Counted from the first letter of the stretch, positions 7,398 through 16,819 are shown. The stretch: 50,338 bases of DNA from Gammaproteobacteria bacterium (GCA_013373375.1 JABXHY010000016.1:1-50338), one strand, 5' to 3'. Numbers and translations: made by a program. Notes: generated by a model from the sequence alone, not told the origin.

Positions 7398-8701
7398 TGT
7401 CAACGACACATAACTATATACAAGAGTCGATCGAGCTATCCGAAGCGCTCGAAAATAACTCTCCAACAGCTTGGTTGAGCGATTTTCGAAAAATGCAACG
7501 TATAAAGCTGGAAGGAGCAACTGTTCCTACTCGAACAACAGAGCACTTTAAGTACAATAATCTTACCGCTTTAAATCAAGGCGGTTTAGCGAAGTTTCCT
7601 GAGTCTCCTGCTGTTTCAGCTGAACTGCCCAGTTTAGTGAGTAGCTTAGAGGGCGATACCATTGTATTAATCGATGGAAGATTTGATTCAAGCTCATCAA
7701 AAATTAGCGGCTCTCACTTAGTCGCATTTCATGAAGCGAATGAAGATCAACAGAAAACGATTAAAGATGCTCTATCACGGCAAAACTTTGCGAAAAATAT
7801 TTTTAATAGAGTCAATGCAGGTTTAACTCATTCCGGCTGGCTAGTTGAATTTAACAAGTCCGTCGACTATCGACCTCTGCACATTGTGCATATAACGACT
7901 CAGGCGGCCGTTGACTCGGTCATCAATGAACAACTGATTGTCAAACTCAATTCAATGGCAGAAGCGACTGTAATTGAACACTTTGTTAGCGACAATAATA
8001 TAAAGTCAGGCAAAACAATTAGTCATCAATCTGCCCACTTTGATATTGGTGACGCTGCCAATTTGCAACATTATCGATTGCACCTTGAACATTCGGCACA
8101 TATTCATTTTGGTCAGTGTACATTTTGGTTAAACCGAGATTCTCAGCTTAATAGCTTTCATTTAGCAACCGGCGGCATAATTAAACGTATAGATCTCGAT
8201 GTCATCCATCAAAGTAATGGATCTCATGCAGAAATTAACGGTGTCTATTTGGCAGCAGACAAACAACAAGTGGATTATCACACTAATGTTGAGCACCGAA
8301 CACCTCATTGCACAACTCAAGAAGTTTTTAGAGGTTTAATTGGTGGTGAAGCAAAAGCGGTTTTTAATGGTCGCATTCACATTTATCCTGATGCACAAAA
8401 GACATTGGCAGAACTCAGCAATAAAAATTTATTGCTTTCAAATAAAGCAGAAATTGACACAAAGCCTGAATTGGAAATCTATGCCGATGATGTTCGCTGT
8501 GCTCACGGAGCCACCATTTCTCAAATGGACTCAACGGCAATGTTTTATTTAACATCTCGAGGAATTCCAAAAGAAAAAGCAAAATTAATGCTGAGTTTTG
8601 GATTTGTAAACGAATTAATTAACAATATTAATAACGATGCAATAGTCGATTATTTGCAACCTTTGTTAACTCAATTTTTCAAACAAACTGTGACGGAATA
8701 G
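7397..8701 (+). CDS. sufD: Fe-S cluster assembly subunit SufD
   Basis: Partner of SufB in the SufBC2D scaffold, needed for iron entry. The 434-residue protein has a variable N-terminal helical part (TRTTEHFKYNNL) and a conserved C-terminal beta-helix with FRGLIGGEAKAVFNGRI, LLLSNKAEIDTKPELEIYADDV and RCAHGATISQMD. The histidine of CAHGAT lies at the position of the functionally important E. coli SufD histidine. Translation is probably coupled to sufC by the one-base overlap, and sufS follows after 5 nt. Confidence 0.95.
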   Translation: MSTTHNYIQESIELSEALENNSPTAWLSDFRKMQRIKLEGATVPTRTTEHFKYNNLTALNQGGLAKFPESPAVSAELPSLVSSLEGDTIVLIDGRFDSSSSKISGSHLVAFHEANEDQQKTIKDALSRQNFAKNIFNRVNAGLTHSGWLVEFNKSVDYRPLHIVHITTQAAVDSVINEQLIVKLNSMAEATVIEHFVSDNNIKSGKTISHQSAHFDIGDAANLQHYRLHLEHSAHIHFGQCTFWLNRDSQLNSFHLATGGIIKRIDLDVIHQSNGSHAEINGVYLAADKQQVDYHTNVEHRTPHCTTQEVFRGLIGGEAKAVFNGRIHIYPDAQKTLAELSNKNLLLSNKAEIDTKPELEIYADDVRCAHGATISQMDSTAMFYLTSRGIPKEKAKLMLSFGFVNELINNINNDAIVDYLQPLLTQFFKQTVTE

Positions 8702-8706
8702 CTGGT

Positions 8707-9954
8707 ATGACCGCAACTCAAAATAAAGAGCTTGGAGCTGTCGATTTTGAATTGATCCGGCAGGACTTTCCTATATTACACCAAGAAGTTAATGGACACG
8801 CATTGGTGTATCTTGATAACGCCGCAACGACGCAAAAACCTAAAGCCGTGATAGAAGCAATTGAACATTATTATCAATTGGATAATTCGAATGTTCATAG
8901 AGGTGCTCACGCATTAAGTGATCGTGCCACCCAAAAATTTGAAGCTGCTCGAAGTTCAGTCCAAGCTTTTTTAAACGCACAGAAGCGAGAGGAAGTCATT
9001 TGGACACGAGGAACAACCGAGAGTATCAATTTAGTTGCTCAAAGTTACGCTCGTAATGTCCTAGATAAAGGTGACGTTGTGCTTGTATCAGCACTGGAAC
9101 ACCATTCTAATATTGTTCCTTGGCAAATAGTATGTGAACAAACAGGTGCAAGCCTAAAAGTTATCCCTGTTAATGGTGCTGGTGAAATCGAAATAGAACA
9201 ATACGATCAATTACTCAATGACTCAGTGAAAATTGTCTCAGTAAATCATGTATCGAATGCACTGGGAACTGTTAACCCGGTTAAAACGATCATCGACAAA
9301 GCCCACGCAGTTGGAGCAAAAGTCATGATTGACGGCGCGCAGGCAGCTCCTCACTTTGAAGTAAACGTTAAGGAGCTAGACTGTGACTTTTACGCATTCT
9401 CTGGTCACAAGCTGTTTGGTCCTACAGGGATTGGCGTGCTATATGGTAAAGAGAATCTGCTTGAGCAAATGACGCCTTTTCAAAGTGGCGGAGAAATGAT
9501 TGAAGTGGTTAGCTTTGAGGGAACAACCTATAACAAGTTGCCGTATAAGTTCGAAGCTGGCACACCTAATATCGCAGGAGCCATTGGTCTTGGAGCTGCA
9601 ATTGACTATTTGAACCAATTTGACCGTCGCCTACTCTTACAATACGAAAATGAACTATTGTCGTATTCGACTGAGCTTGCATTAGAGGACTCAGACATAC
9701 AACTCGTCGGAACCGCAAAAGATAAAACTGGTGTTATGAGTTTTTTAATTAAAGGTGCTCATCCACACGATGTTGGAACCTTACTCGACCAACAAGGCGT
9801 AGCCGTTAGAACCGGTCATCACTGCGCCATGCCGATTATGAAGCAATTTAAAGTACCGGGAACAGTAAGAGCATCTTTTGCGTTTTACAATAACAAGCAA
9901 GATATTGATCGCCTGTTCTCAGCGATTAAAAAAACCAAAAGCTTTCTGCTTTAG
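8707..9954 (+). CDS. sufS: SufS cysteine desulfurase
   Basis: Group II PLP cysteine desulfurase that loads sulfur onto SufE for the SufBCD scaffold. Features are YLDNAATTQKPKAV at the start, the PLP lysine in YAFSGHKLFGPTG, and the catalytic cysteine in RTGHHCAMP, followed by the short conserved C-terminal arm typical of group II. Length is 415 residues. It is the second cysteine desulfurase of the window and belongs to a different group from the iscS at the left end, so the cell keeps one desulfurase for clusters and one free of a dedicated scaffold. It is 5 nt from sufD. Confidence 0.96.
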   Translation: MTATQNKELGAVDFELIRQDFPILHQEVNGHALVYLDNAATTQKPKAVIEAIEHYYQLDNSNVHRGAHALSDRATQKFEAARSSVQAFLNAQKREEVIWTRGTTESINLVAQSYARNVLDKGDVVLVSALEHHSNIVPWQIVCEQTGASLKVIPVNGAGEIEIEQYDQLLNDSVKIVSVNHVSNALGTVNPVKTIIDKAHAVGAKVMIDGAQAAPHFEVNVKELDCDFYAFSGHKLFGPTGIGVLYGKENLLEQMTPFQSGGEMIEVVSFEGTTYNKLPYKFEAGTPNIAGAIGLGAAIDYLNQFDRRLLLQYENELLSYSTELALEDSDIQLVGTAKDKTGVMSFLIKGAHPHDVGTLLDQQGVAVRTGHHCAMPIMKQFKVPGTVRASFAFYNNKQDIDRLFSAIKKTKSFLL

Positions 9955-9984
9955 ACACTCACTTGAACGAAGTAGGAATTTTAT

Positions 9985-10335
9985 ATGAGCGTTGAAACAT
10001 TTTCTTTAAACGATATTGACTTAACAATGAGCGCTAAAGCCATCAAACACTTTGAGCGTCAACTGAATAGTAAAGCGGAATCAGCCGTAAGATTGTCAAT
10101 AAAAGAAAGCGGCTGCTCGGGGTACATGTATGTGATGGATTTTGTCAATCATGGTGATGCTAACGATCAGGAATTTAACTTCGATGATATTAAGTTGTTC
10201 GTTGCGAAAGATGCATTACCTCTATTGAATGGCACCGAAATCGACTTTGTTACCGAAGGGGTTAACAGTAGCATTCAATTCAAAAATCCAAATGCCAAAG
10301 CTATGTGTGGTTGCGGCGAAAGTTTTACACTATAG
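9985..10335 (+). CDS. sufA: A-type Fe-S carrier (SufA/IscA family)
   Basis: A 116-residue A-type carrier that takes clusters from SufBCD and delivers them to target proteins. The three conserved cysteines are present: one in ESGCSGYMY and two in the C-terminal CGCGESF. The N-terminal SLNDIDLTMSAKAIKHFERQL fits the SufA branch. Position within the suf operon, not sequence alone, supports the name sufA over iscA. It lies 30 nt after sufS and 17 nt before sufT. Confidence 0.92.
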   Translation: MSVETFSLNDIDLTMSAKAIKHFERQLNSKAESAVRLSIKESGCSGYMYVMDFVNHGDANDQEFNFDDIKLFVAKDALPLLNGTEIDFVTEGVNSSIQFKNPNAKAMCGCGESFTL

Positions 10336-10352
10336 AAATAGCGGGAATTTAA

Positions 10353-10886
10353 ATGGAACGAAAAATGGTTGTAACGCAGCGCGAATGCCCTGCTCGTCTT
10401 GTTCCCGCAGGAACAAAAATTAACATACCAAAAGACACTTTTTTAACCATTACACAAGCTTTGGGTGGTAATTACACTGTATCAGTAAATGGTAACATGG
10501 CACGTATAGATGGCACCGATGCAGATGCTATTGGCTACGAAGCACAAGAACTCAATTTTACAGCTTCGGAAGATGGAAGTATTCTTGAAGTTCAAGTTTG
10601 GGATGCGCTGAAAACCATATACGACCCTGAAATTCCAGTAAACTTAGTGGATTTAGGTTTGGTTTATAAAGTGGATATAAATCAAGAATCGAAAAGCGTG
10701 AACATCGATATGACTTTAACCGCACCAGGCTGCGGCATGGGCCCAGTGTTAATCAGCGATGTAAAGTACCGTGTTGCTAAAGTTCCAAATGTCGAAACTG
10801 TAACCGTTGAGCTGGTATTTGACCCTCCTTGGTCGAGAGACATGATGTCGGAAGAAGCACAGCTTACTACTGGTTTGTTTTTCTAA
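10353..10886 (+). CDS. sufT: Suf-linked DUF59 maturation factor SufT
   Basis: Likely auxiliary Fe-S maturation factor of the SufT family (MIP18/DUF59 domain). The 177-residue protein has an N-terminal domain of about 80 residues with beta-rich sequence (GGNYTVSVNGNMARIDG). The DUF59 domain follows: VWDALKTIYDPEIPVNLVDLGLVY, then DMTLTAPGCGMGPVL with the conserved cysteine, then VELVFDPPWSRDMMS. The family is thought to help mature Fe-S proteins under high demand. It sits between sufA and sufE in the operon, the usual place. Confidence 0.92.
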   Translation: MERKMVVTQRECPARLVPAGTKINIPKDTFLTITQALGGNYTVSVNGNMARIDGTDADAIGYEAQELNFTASEDGSILEVQVWDALKTIYDPEIPVNLVDLGLVYKVDINQESKSVNIDMTLTAPGCGMGPVLISDVKYRVAKVPNVETVTVELVFDPPWSRDMMSEEAQLTTGLFF

Positions 10887-10917
10887 TCTTTTCAATCAAA
10901 TTTAAAAATTAATAATT

Positions 10918-11352
10918 ATGACAAATCCTTTTGGTAACGACATTACAAACGATAACGTTATAGAAGACTTGGAGTTTTTTGATTCTTGGGAAGATCGCTA
11001 TCGATACATTATTGATCTAGGAAAACAATTACCAGCAATGGAAGACAGTCTCAAAACTGATGATCGTTTAGTTCCTGGCTGCCAAAGCCAAGTTTGGCTA
11101 GAACCTGAACTCTCTGATGGTCAATTAAACTTTATAGTCGACAGCGATGCGCATATTGTCCGAGGACTTTTGGCCATGGTCATGGCGGCTTATAATAATA
11201 AGGCGCCACAAGATATCATCGAATTTGATATAGAAGATTATTTTGCGAAAATCGATTTAATTAAGCACCTTAGCCCGACTCGAGGCAATGGCCTCCAAGC
11301 AATGGTAAAAAAAATTCAAACCATTGCAAAAGAAAATATTAATTCGAACTAA
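10918..11352 (+). CDS. sufE: Sulfur acceptor SufE
   Basis: SufE takes the persulfide from SufS and hands it to SufB. The 144-residue protein has the typical core. The acceptor cysteine is in RLVPGCQSQVWLEP, and later conserved pieces are ADSDAHIVRGLLAMV-like and LSPTRGNGLQAMV. It is placed last in the operon, 31 nt after sufT, not next to sufS as in E. coli. Its 3' end overlaps the convergent acyltransferase gene by 14 bp, so no hairpin terminator separates the two. Confidence 0.95.
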   Translation: MTNPFGNDITNDNVIEDLEFFDSWEDRYRYIIDLGKQLPAMEDSLKTDDRLVPGCQSQVWLEPELSDGQLNFIVDSDAHIVRGLLAMVMAAYNNKAPQDIIEFDIEDYFAKIDLIKHLSPTRGNGLQAMVKKIQTIAKENINSN

Positions 11353-13309
11353 CGTGAATATAACGCTCTAATTTGTTTTCCAATACAGGCTTTAATTTCA
11401 GAACAAATGATTTTGTAAGGTGTTGATTATCTCTAAATACAACACTACCATTCTCAGTTAAGGATTTGCATATTCTGTTAGGACAAACATAGGCGTTTAA
11501 ACTAATTGTTCCTGCTCTATTATAATTCTTTACAGCATTTCTCTGGGCTTCAGCGACCATTCCCTTATATTCGCTTAATGGCTCAGAACAAAGATCTGGT
11601 GTTTTCATAACTAATTGTTTGGAATAGCGATCGATACACTCAGCGCCAGAAAAAGAAAGTGCCGGACTACTTTCGATAATCAGACTCTGTTTCGCAAAAG
11701 ACTCTAGAGTTGTTAGCATTTTCATCGTCCCCTCTGTCCACTCAGATTGCGTAAACGGATAACTATTGCTATTACCAAGAATAACTAATTCTGGCTTCAT
11801 CTCTGATAAAATACCTATTAAATTATCTTTCCAGATTGAGCATACCTCATAATTGCTCTTTATCCTTTCATAGTAGTAATCTTGAAAAACTATTGGACAA
11901 GCTGATTTTGTGAATAAGATAAATGTCCAGTCATTCTCAGCGAAAATCTGAGTCAAAGCGGGCTCCCATTGAGCTCCTACGCTATCTGAAAGTAAAATTG
12001 CAGTACCTTTGCTACCAGATGTGAGCAAGCAACCATTCGCATCCGAGGAATGATACCAACTATCACAGCCCATTTCATAAATTCCAGAAACATCCCTATA
12101 GCTCATTGCCTGTATAGAATGTTCACTTATATAAGAGCCAAGCTTATGACTTAAATGATAATAAGATATGGAAATCATTGCACTGAGTAATAGAACAGAG
12201 AGTACTAAATTTCTCGAACTAATCTTACGGTACTTTCCTTTCCAAAAAGGGAATTCAATGAATTTATAACTCAATGATGACAAAAAAAGTAAAAGTAATA
12301 AAAGCAGTGAATAGTCCAACCATGTAAAGTCACTTATTAAGCTTTTAGCTATTACAATGATTGGCCAATGCCACAAATACAATGAATAAGAGTGGTTACC
12401 AACCCAGAGCAATAGTTTTGATAAAGGTTTCTGTGATGCCGGTTTAGCTGAAGTTGCGTTACTTACTAAGAGAATTAAAGATGCTGATAAAGTTGGTAAA
12501 ATTGCTCTCCAGGATGGATAAGAATCTTTTGAGTCAAAATATAAAACACTGTAGGCAATAGTGACCATGGACAACGAAACTATAATTACTTTACTCATAG
12601 TTCCAATTTTAGCTTGGGTTAGTATAATTCTTTCTACTATTATATACGAGGCCCCCCCGAAGGCGAATTGCCATGCTCTTGCAGGTAACATGTAGAATGC
12701 GAATAAATTATCACTCTCAGTGGAGTAAAGGCTTAAAGAGAGTGAAATAAACGTAACTAATAGAAAAGCAACTAAAAGTTTGCTTGATATATCTCCAAAA
12801 TCTTTAATGGCTAGTTTATAACAGACTATAATTAATATTGGCCAAAATAAATAAAATTGCTCTTCTACTCCAAGCGACCAAGTATGAAGATAGAAATCAT
12901 AGTTATCGAGATCATTAAAGTAATCGTGCTCGAAAATATAAAAATAAATATTACTTAACCAAAATGAGCTTGCTGGCAAAGATCTGGTTTGATTCAAAAA
13001 TTGATAGTTTGTAAGTAATAAATAACCAACAATACTAGAAGACACCAAAACCATTAACAATGCAGGCACTAAACGTCGAACCCTCCTTGTATAAAAAAGA
13101 GATAGTGATATTGAATTTTTTTCACGTAACTCACCCACTAAATGTTTAGTTATCAAAAAGCCAGAAATCACAAAGAAAATATCAACTCCTACAAAACCAC
13201 CACTGAAACCTGAGAGTTCAAAATGAGATCCTATAACTAACACGACAGCTAGTGCTCTTAGATACTGAATATTAGGTATTAGCTCTTTTTTAATATCAAT
13301 CGAAGACAT
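11339..13309 (-). CDS. OafA/YrhL-type O-acyltransferase with SGNH domain
   Basis: Membrane acyltransferase of the kind that acetylates lipopolysaccharide O-antigen or other surface glycans. The N-terminal half is an acyltransferase-3 domain of about ten membrane segments (YLRALAVVLVIGSH, GGFVGVDIFFVISGFLITK, TWSLGVEEQFYLFWP, LYLWHWPIIV). The C-terminal periplasmic part is an SGNH hydrolase-like domain. Its nucleophile block reads LLSDSVGAQ in place of the common GDSHAAQ, and DNQHLT near the end supplies the catalytic Asp/His. The ATG at 13309 is preferred to a GTG 33 nt earlier. The gene is visibly more AT-rich than its neighbours, which suggests transfer. It contains a run of seven G on its coding strand (12652-12658). 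Confidence 0.88.
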   Translation of the reverse strand: MSSIDIKKELIPNIQYLRALAVVLVIGSHFELSGFSGGFVGVDIFFVISGFLITKHLVGELREKNSISLSLFYTRRVRRLVPALLMVLVSSSIVGYLLLTNYQFLNQTRSLPASSFWLSNIYFYIFEHDYFNDLDNYDFYLHTWSLGVEEQFYLFWPILIIVCYKLAIKDFGDISSKLLVAFLLVTFISLSLSLYSTESDNLFAFYMLPARAWQFAFGGASYIIVERIILTQAKIGTMSKVIIVSLSMVTIAYSVLYFDSKDSYPSWRAILPTLSASLILLVSNATSAKPASQKPLSKLLLWVGNHSYSLYLWHWPIIVIAKSLISDFTWLDYSLLLLLLLFLSSLSYKFIEFPFWKGKYRKISSRNLVLSVLLLSAMISISYYHLSHKLGSYISEHSIQAMSYRDVSGIYEMGCDSWYHSSDANGCLLTSGSKGTAILLSDSVGAQWEPALTQIFAENDWTFILFTKSACPIVFQDYYYERIKSNYEVCSIWKDNLIGILSEMKPELVILGNSNSYPFTQSEWTEGTMKMLTTLESFAKQSLIIESSPALSFSGAECIDRYSKQLVMKTPDLCSEPLSEYKGMVAEAQRNAVKNYNRAGTISLNAYVCPNRICKSLTENGSVVFRDNQHLTKSFVLKLKPVLENKLERYIHVSSN

Positions 13310-13540
13310 ATTCTTTATAAAGTTATCCGATAATTTAAACACAAGTTATAACTAGGATTAAGGTCCAATAAGTAGTTCATAAATTACACTCGAAACAACT
13401 AAATGTCTATTTATTAACTATATCTTGCGTATCGATACTTAGCAGCCTAAACTGACAATTCCTCCAAAAACTCTTGATTACTAAATGCATTGATAATTCT
13501 ATATTAAACTCTGCTCAAAAGAGGTCAAGTTTGAGTCATT

Positions 13541-15856
13541 ATGGACAAACCAAATAAAATACGAGTTAAATACTCAAAATGGATTTCACTATCCCTAAGT
13601 TTATTTGGTTTTATAAGCTTATTTTTTCTTTCAAAACTTTATTTAAGCAATGACTTTCGAGTTTACTTTAGCGAAGAAAATCCTCAATTACGCTCCTTTG
13701 ATAATTACGAAGAGCAATTCAGTTCTCACGATAGTATTGCATTAATCGCTCATTTAGACAGTGGCAGCTGGTTAGAACCAGATAAGTTACCCCTTCTCAA
13801 GCAGTACACAAAAAAAATGTGGCAACTGCCTTCTGTTACGAGAGTCAACTCTTTAACTAACTATCAATACACATATGCAGATGAAGATACGCTCTACACT
13901 CAACATTTATCGGACTATTCAAACCAACCTGAAGCGCTTAGGAAAGCCATAAACAATGATCCTCAACTTCGACAAACCTATTTATCGAAAGATGAAACTG
14001 TAGCAGTTATCCAAGCTGACTTAGAGTTTGATAAAACTAATAAGCAACTTGTTAAATCGATTTATAACGAAGTACATCGATTACAAACTGAATGGGAGCT
14101 GGAACTCAAGCAGCCCGAATATTCTAAGTTTCCAACGGTCGACTTTTATTTTGTCGGCTCAGTTATCTCTAACATTACACTGGAGCAGGCCGTAAAAAGT
14201 GACCTTACCATATTGGTTCCTACCAGCTACTTAATCATTACATTAGGCTTATTATTCTTCCTACGAAGTATTAAAGCTACGTTATACACATTATTAATTG
14301 TTACCCTCAGTATCATTTTTACTTTCTCTATATTCTCCCTTTTTAAAAGTGAATTGACACCCGTTGCTGGATTCGTTCCTTCTGTTGTGCTCACTCTTGC
14401 GGTTGCCGATTGTGTCCATTATTTAAGTAGCTATCGTTACCTGATAATGGTTGAAAAGAAGTCTCCGAAAGAAGCTAACAAAGAAGCCTTTGCGATTAAC
14501 TTTAGTCCTATTAGTTTGACCAGCATTACTACTGCTATTGGTGTACTTTTTCTGAATCTTAGCGACTCACCACCCTACCGCGATCTTGGCAATATGGTTG
14601 CTATAGGTGTCATTCTGGCTTGGTGGATGAGTATCACGCTATTGCCCTGGTTAATATCAAGGTACCCAATTAATTATGATGCATCAGAATCGAAAACAGA
14701 CAATGAGCCATTAGTAAGTTTTGCTCAGTTGGTGATTCAAAACAGATGGTTGATATCTGTATTGCTTATTACATTTACCTGCATTTCAATTTTTGGGATA
14801 CGACATTTGACGGTTACGGAAAATTGGAGTCGTTATTTTTCTGAGCGCTTCGAAATTACTCAGGCGATAAATTTACTAAAAGATAAATTTCATCGATTGC
14901 ATCGTTGCGAAGTAGTGTTATCGACCGAATCCGAAAAAGACGTGCACTCACCCGAATATATCTCTGCACTTGACCAACTTATTCTGTTTTTGGAAAGTCA
15001 TCCTAAAGTAAAGCATATCCAAAGCTATGGTTATATTTTAAAGCAACTCAATAAGTCGATGCATGGCGATGACGACTCCTACTTTAAAATGCCAGAGAGT
15101 CGAGAATTGGCAGCTCAATATCTGCTGCTTTATGAATTATCGTTGCCAGAAGGACTCGGCATAAATGCATTTGTAACTTCAGATCGAACGGCCAGTAGAA
15201 CGAGCCTTTTGCTGGAACCCATGGACTCGCAACAACTCATAATGTTTGAAGAAGAACTTCACCAATACTTTATAAACGAGGTAAATCAACCCAATCTGAA
15301 ACTCGAAATTTCTGGAATGGACAATATATTTGCGCATATTGCACACAGAAATATAAAACAGATGGTTATGGGAAGTGTCGTAGCATTAATCATTATCAGT
15401 TGTCTTTTGGTATTTATATTAAGGTCTTTTAAGTACGGTATTATTAGTTTAATACCTAACTTAATTCCTGGTGCGATTGCTTACGGCATTTGGGGATTTT
15501 CTTTCGGATACATCGATCTTGCATTGTCGGTCGTCATTTGCATGAGTCTTGGAATTATAGTGGACGACAGTGTTCACTTTTTGACAAAGTATGTTCGTGC
15601 GAGACGCCTCCTCGCTAGTAATACAGAAAACGCATTAAAGTACTCATTTCATATTGTCGGTAGAGCACTAATCACGACTACCGTGATTCTCGTGGCAGGG
15701 TTTTCAACGTTATTGTTTTCACCTCTTAATCCTACTGCAGCCACCGGCGCCCTCTTATGCTTAACACTTTTAATTGCTTTACTGATCGACTTTACATTAC
15801 TCCCTCTTGCTCTGTACTGGCTCGACAAGTCAAAAAATGACCGTATTGCAGGCTAG
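13541..15856 (+). CDS. RND superfamily exporter, MMPL family
   Basis: Inner-membrane permease of about twelve membrane segments, 771 residues, in two homologous halves. Each half has one N-terminal segment (near residues 14-32 and 410-430), a large periplasmic loop, then five segments. The MMPL-type motifs are VLTLAVADCVHYLSSYR in the first half and MSLGIIVDDSVHFLTKYVRAR in the second, with the acidic residues used for proton coupling. It matches the HAE3 (hydrophobe/amphiphile efflux 3) group, often linked to lipid or hopanoid movement. No membrane fusion or outer-membrane partner is nearby, and the substrate is unknown. Divergent from the acyltransferase with a 230-nt AT-rich gap in which I see no clear promoter. 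Confidence 0.85.
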   Translation: MDKPNKIRVKYSKWISLSLSLFGFISLFFLSKLYLSNDFRVYFSEENPQLRSFDNYEEQFSSHDSIALIAHLDSGSWLEPDKLPLLKQYTKKMWQLPSVTRVNSLTNYQYTYADEDTLYTQHLSDYSNQPEALRKAINNDPQLRQTYLSKDETVAVIQADLEFDKTNKQLVKSIYNEVHRLQTEWELELKQPEYSKFPTVDFYFVGSVISNITLEQAVKSDLTILVPTSYLIITLGLLFFLRSIKATLYTLLIVTLSIIFTFSIFSLFKSELTPVAGFVPSVVLTLAVADCVHYLSSYRYLIMVEKKSPKEANKEAFAINFSPISLTSITTAIGVLFLNLSDSPPYRDLGNMVAIGVILAWWMSITLLPWLISRYPINYDASESKTDNEPLVSFAQLVIQNRWLISVLLITFTCISIFGIRHLTVTENWSRYFSERFEITQAINLLKDKFHRLHRCEVVLSTESEKDVHSPEYISALDQLILFLESHPKVKHIQSYGYILKQLNKSMHGDDDSYFKMPESRELAAQYLLLYELSLPEGLGINAFVTSDRTASRTSLLLEPMDSQQLIMFEEELHQYFINEVNQPNLKLEISGMDNIFAHIAHRNIKQMVMGSVVALIIISCLLVFILRSFKYGIISLIPNLIPGAIAYGIWGFSFGYIDLALSVVICMSLGIIVDDSVHFLTKYVRARRLLASNTENALKYSFHIVGRALITTTVILVAGFSTLLFSPLNPTAATGALLCLTLLIALLIDFTLLPLALYWLDKSKNDRIAG

Positions 15857-15878
15857 TTTTACCTAAGTTTTTGCTCAT

Positions 15879-15907
15879 ACTTTCTGCTCATATTAAGAGT
15901 AGAAAGT
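15879..15907 (+). terminator. Weak hairpin after the RND gene
   Basis: ACTTTCTGCTC (15879-15889) and GAGTAGAAAGT (15897-15907) pair over 11 bp with one G-U, loop ATATTAA. No T run follows, so it is a weak terminator or mRNA-stabilising hairpin. Confidence 0.35.
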
Positions 15908-15940
15908 TAACTTTGAGATTGATCTTATTCGTTAAATAAA

Positions 15941-15955
15941 TGATAATAATTCTCA
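15941..15955. promoter_or_regulatory. fur box: Fur box candidate upstream of fpr
   Basis: TGATAATAATTCTCA agrees with the 7-1-7 Fur model (TGATAAT, one base, ATTATCA) at 13 of 14 counted positions. It lies 48 nt before the fpr ATG, in a region with TTGAGA upstream and AT-rich -10 possibilities, where repression by Fe-Fur would work. Confidence 0.55.
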
Positions 15956-16002
15956 ATTAAAACTTTCGCATATATCAACTTTTGCAGATTTATTGAAGTA
16001 CT

Positions 16003-16776
16003 ATGAAGAACTTGAATGTAGAAACAGTATTGGACGTCCATCACTGGAATGATAAATTGTTCAGCTTTAAAACCACACGTCATCAGTCGCTAAAATTTCG
16101 CAATGGTGAGTTTGTTATGATTGGTCTTGCTCAAGATGAGAAGCCCATTATTCGAGCTTACAGCATCGCCAGTCCAAACTATGAAGAATACCTGGAGTTT
16201 TTCAGTATAAAAGTCCCAAATGGTGCCCTCACCTCAAAATTACAACACTTAGAAAAAGGCAGTGAGATTGTTGTCAGTAAAAAACCAACAGGCACTTTAG
16301 TCATTGATGACTTAAAACCAGGTAAGAGGCTATTTTTATTTGCAACGGGAACCGGACTGGCTCCGTTTTTAAGTATCATTCAAGATCCTGAAACTTTCGA
16401 TAAGTTCGAACAGGTTGTTCTATGTCATGGTGTTCGGCACATTAGTGAACTCGCTTATAAAGAGTTTATTGAACACGAGTTAGTTGAACATCCCTATATT
16501 GGAGAAATGATACAAAGTAACCTGTTGTACTTTCCTACTGTAACGAGAGAGGATTTCAGGAATCAAGGACGCATTACTACTCATATCAAAGAAGGTACTT
16601 TATTTAGTCACCTAAATATTTCTTCTCTTGATCCTGAGCACGACAGAGCCATGATTTGTGGCAATCCAGAAATGCTGAGTGACATTTCAACTTTGTTGAA
16701 TTTTTACGGATTTGAAATTAGCCCCAAAACGGGCATTCAAGGCGATTATGTCATTGAAAGGGCCTTTGTTGAGTAG
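16003..16776 (+). CDS. fpr: Ferredoxin/flavodoxin-NADP+ reductase
   Basis: FAD enzyme that exchanges electrons between NADPH and ferredoxin or flavodoxin. The 257-residue protein has the FAD-binding RAYSIASPN motif with SIKVPNGALTSKL, the NADP-binding GTGLAPFLSI, and CGNPEMLSD near the end. The C-terminus YVIERAFVE is that of the Pseudomonas/Azotobacter subclass, not the E. coli subclass. Such enzymes supply electrons to heme oxygenase, bacterioferritin release and Fe-S repair. A Fur-box match precedes it, which would tie it to iron starvation. Its 3' end faces the DUF3050 gene 43 bp away. Confidence 0.93.
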   Translation: MKNLNVETVLDVHHWNDKLFSFKTTRHQSLKFRNGEFVMIGLAQDEKPIIRAYSIASPNYEEYLEFFSIKVPNGALTSKLQHLEKGSEIVVSKKPTGTLVIDDLKPGKRLFLFATGTGLAPFLSIIQDPETFDKFEQVVLCHGVRHISELAYKEFIEHELVEHPYIGEMIQSNLLYFPTVTREDFRNQGRITTHIKEGTLFSHLNISSLDPEHDRAMICGNPEMLSDISTLLNFYGFEISPKTGIQGDYVIERAFVE

Positions 16777-16819
16777 TTTTCAAAGGCCAATCCAATTGAA
16801 CATTAGGTGCTACCTATCT

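Noticed and set aside
13429-13438. Palindrome GTATCGATAC in the acyltransferase-RND gap
   Set aside because: A 10-bp palindrome of this composition is expected by chance and no promoter is positioned around it.
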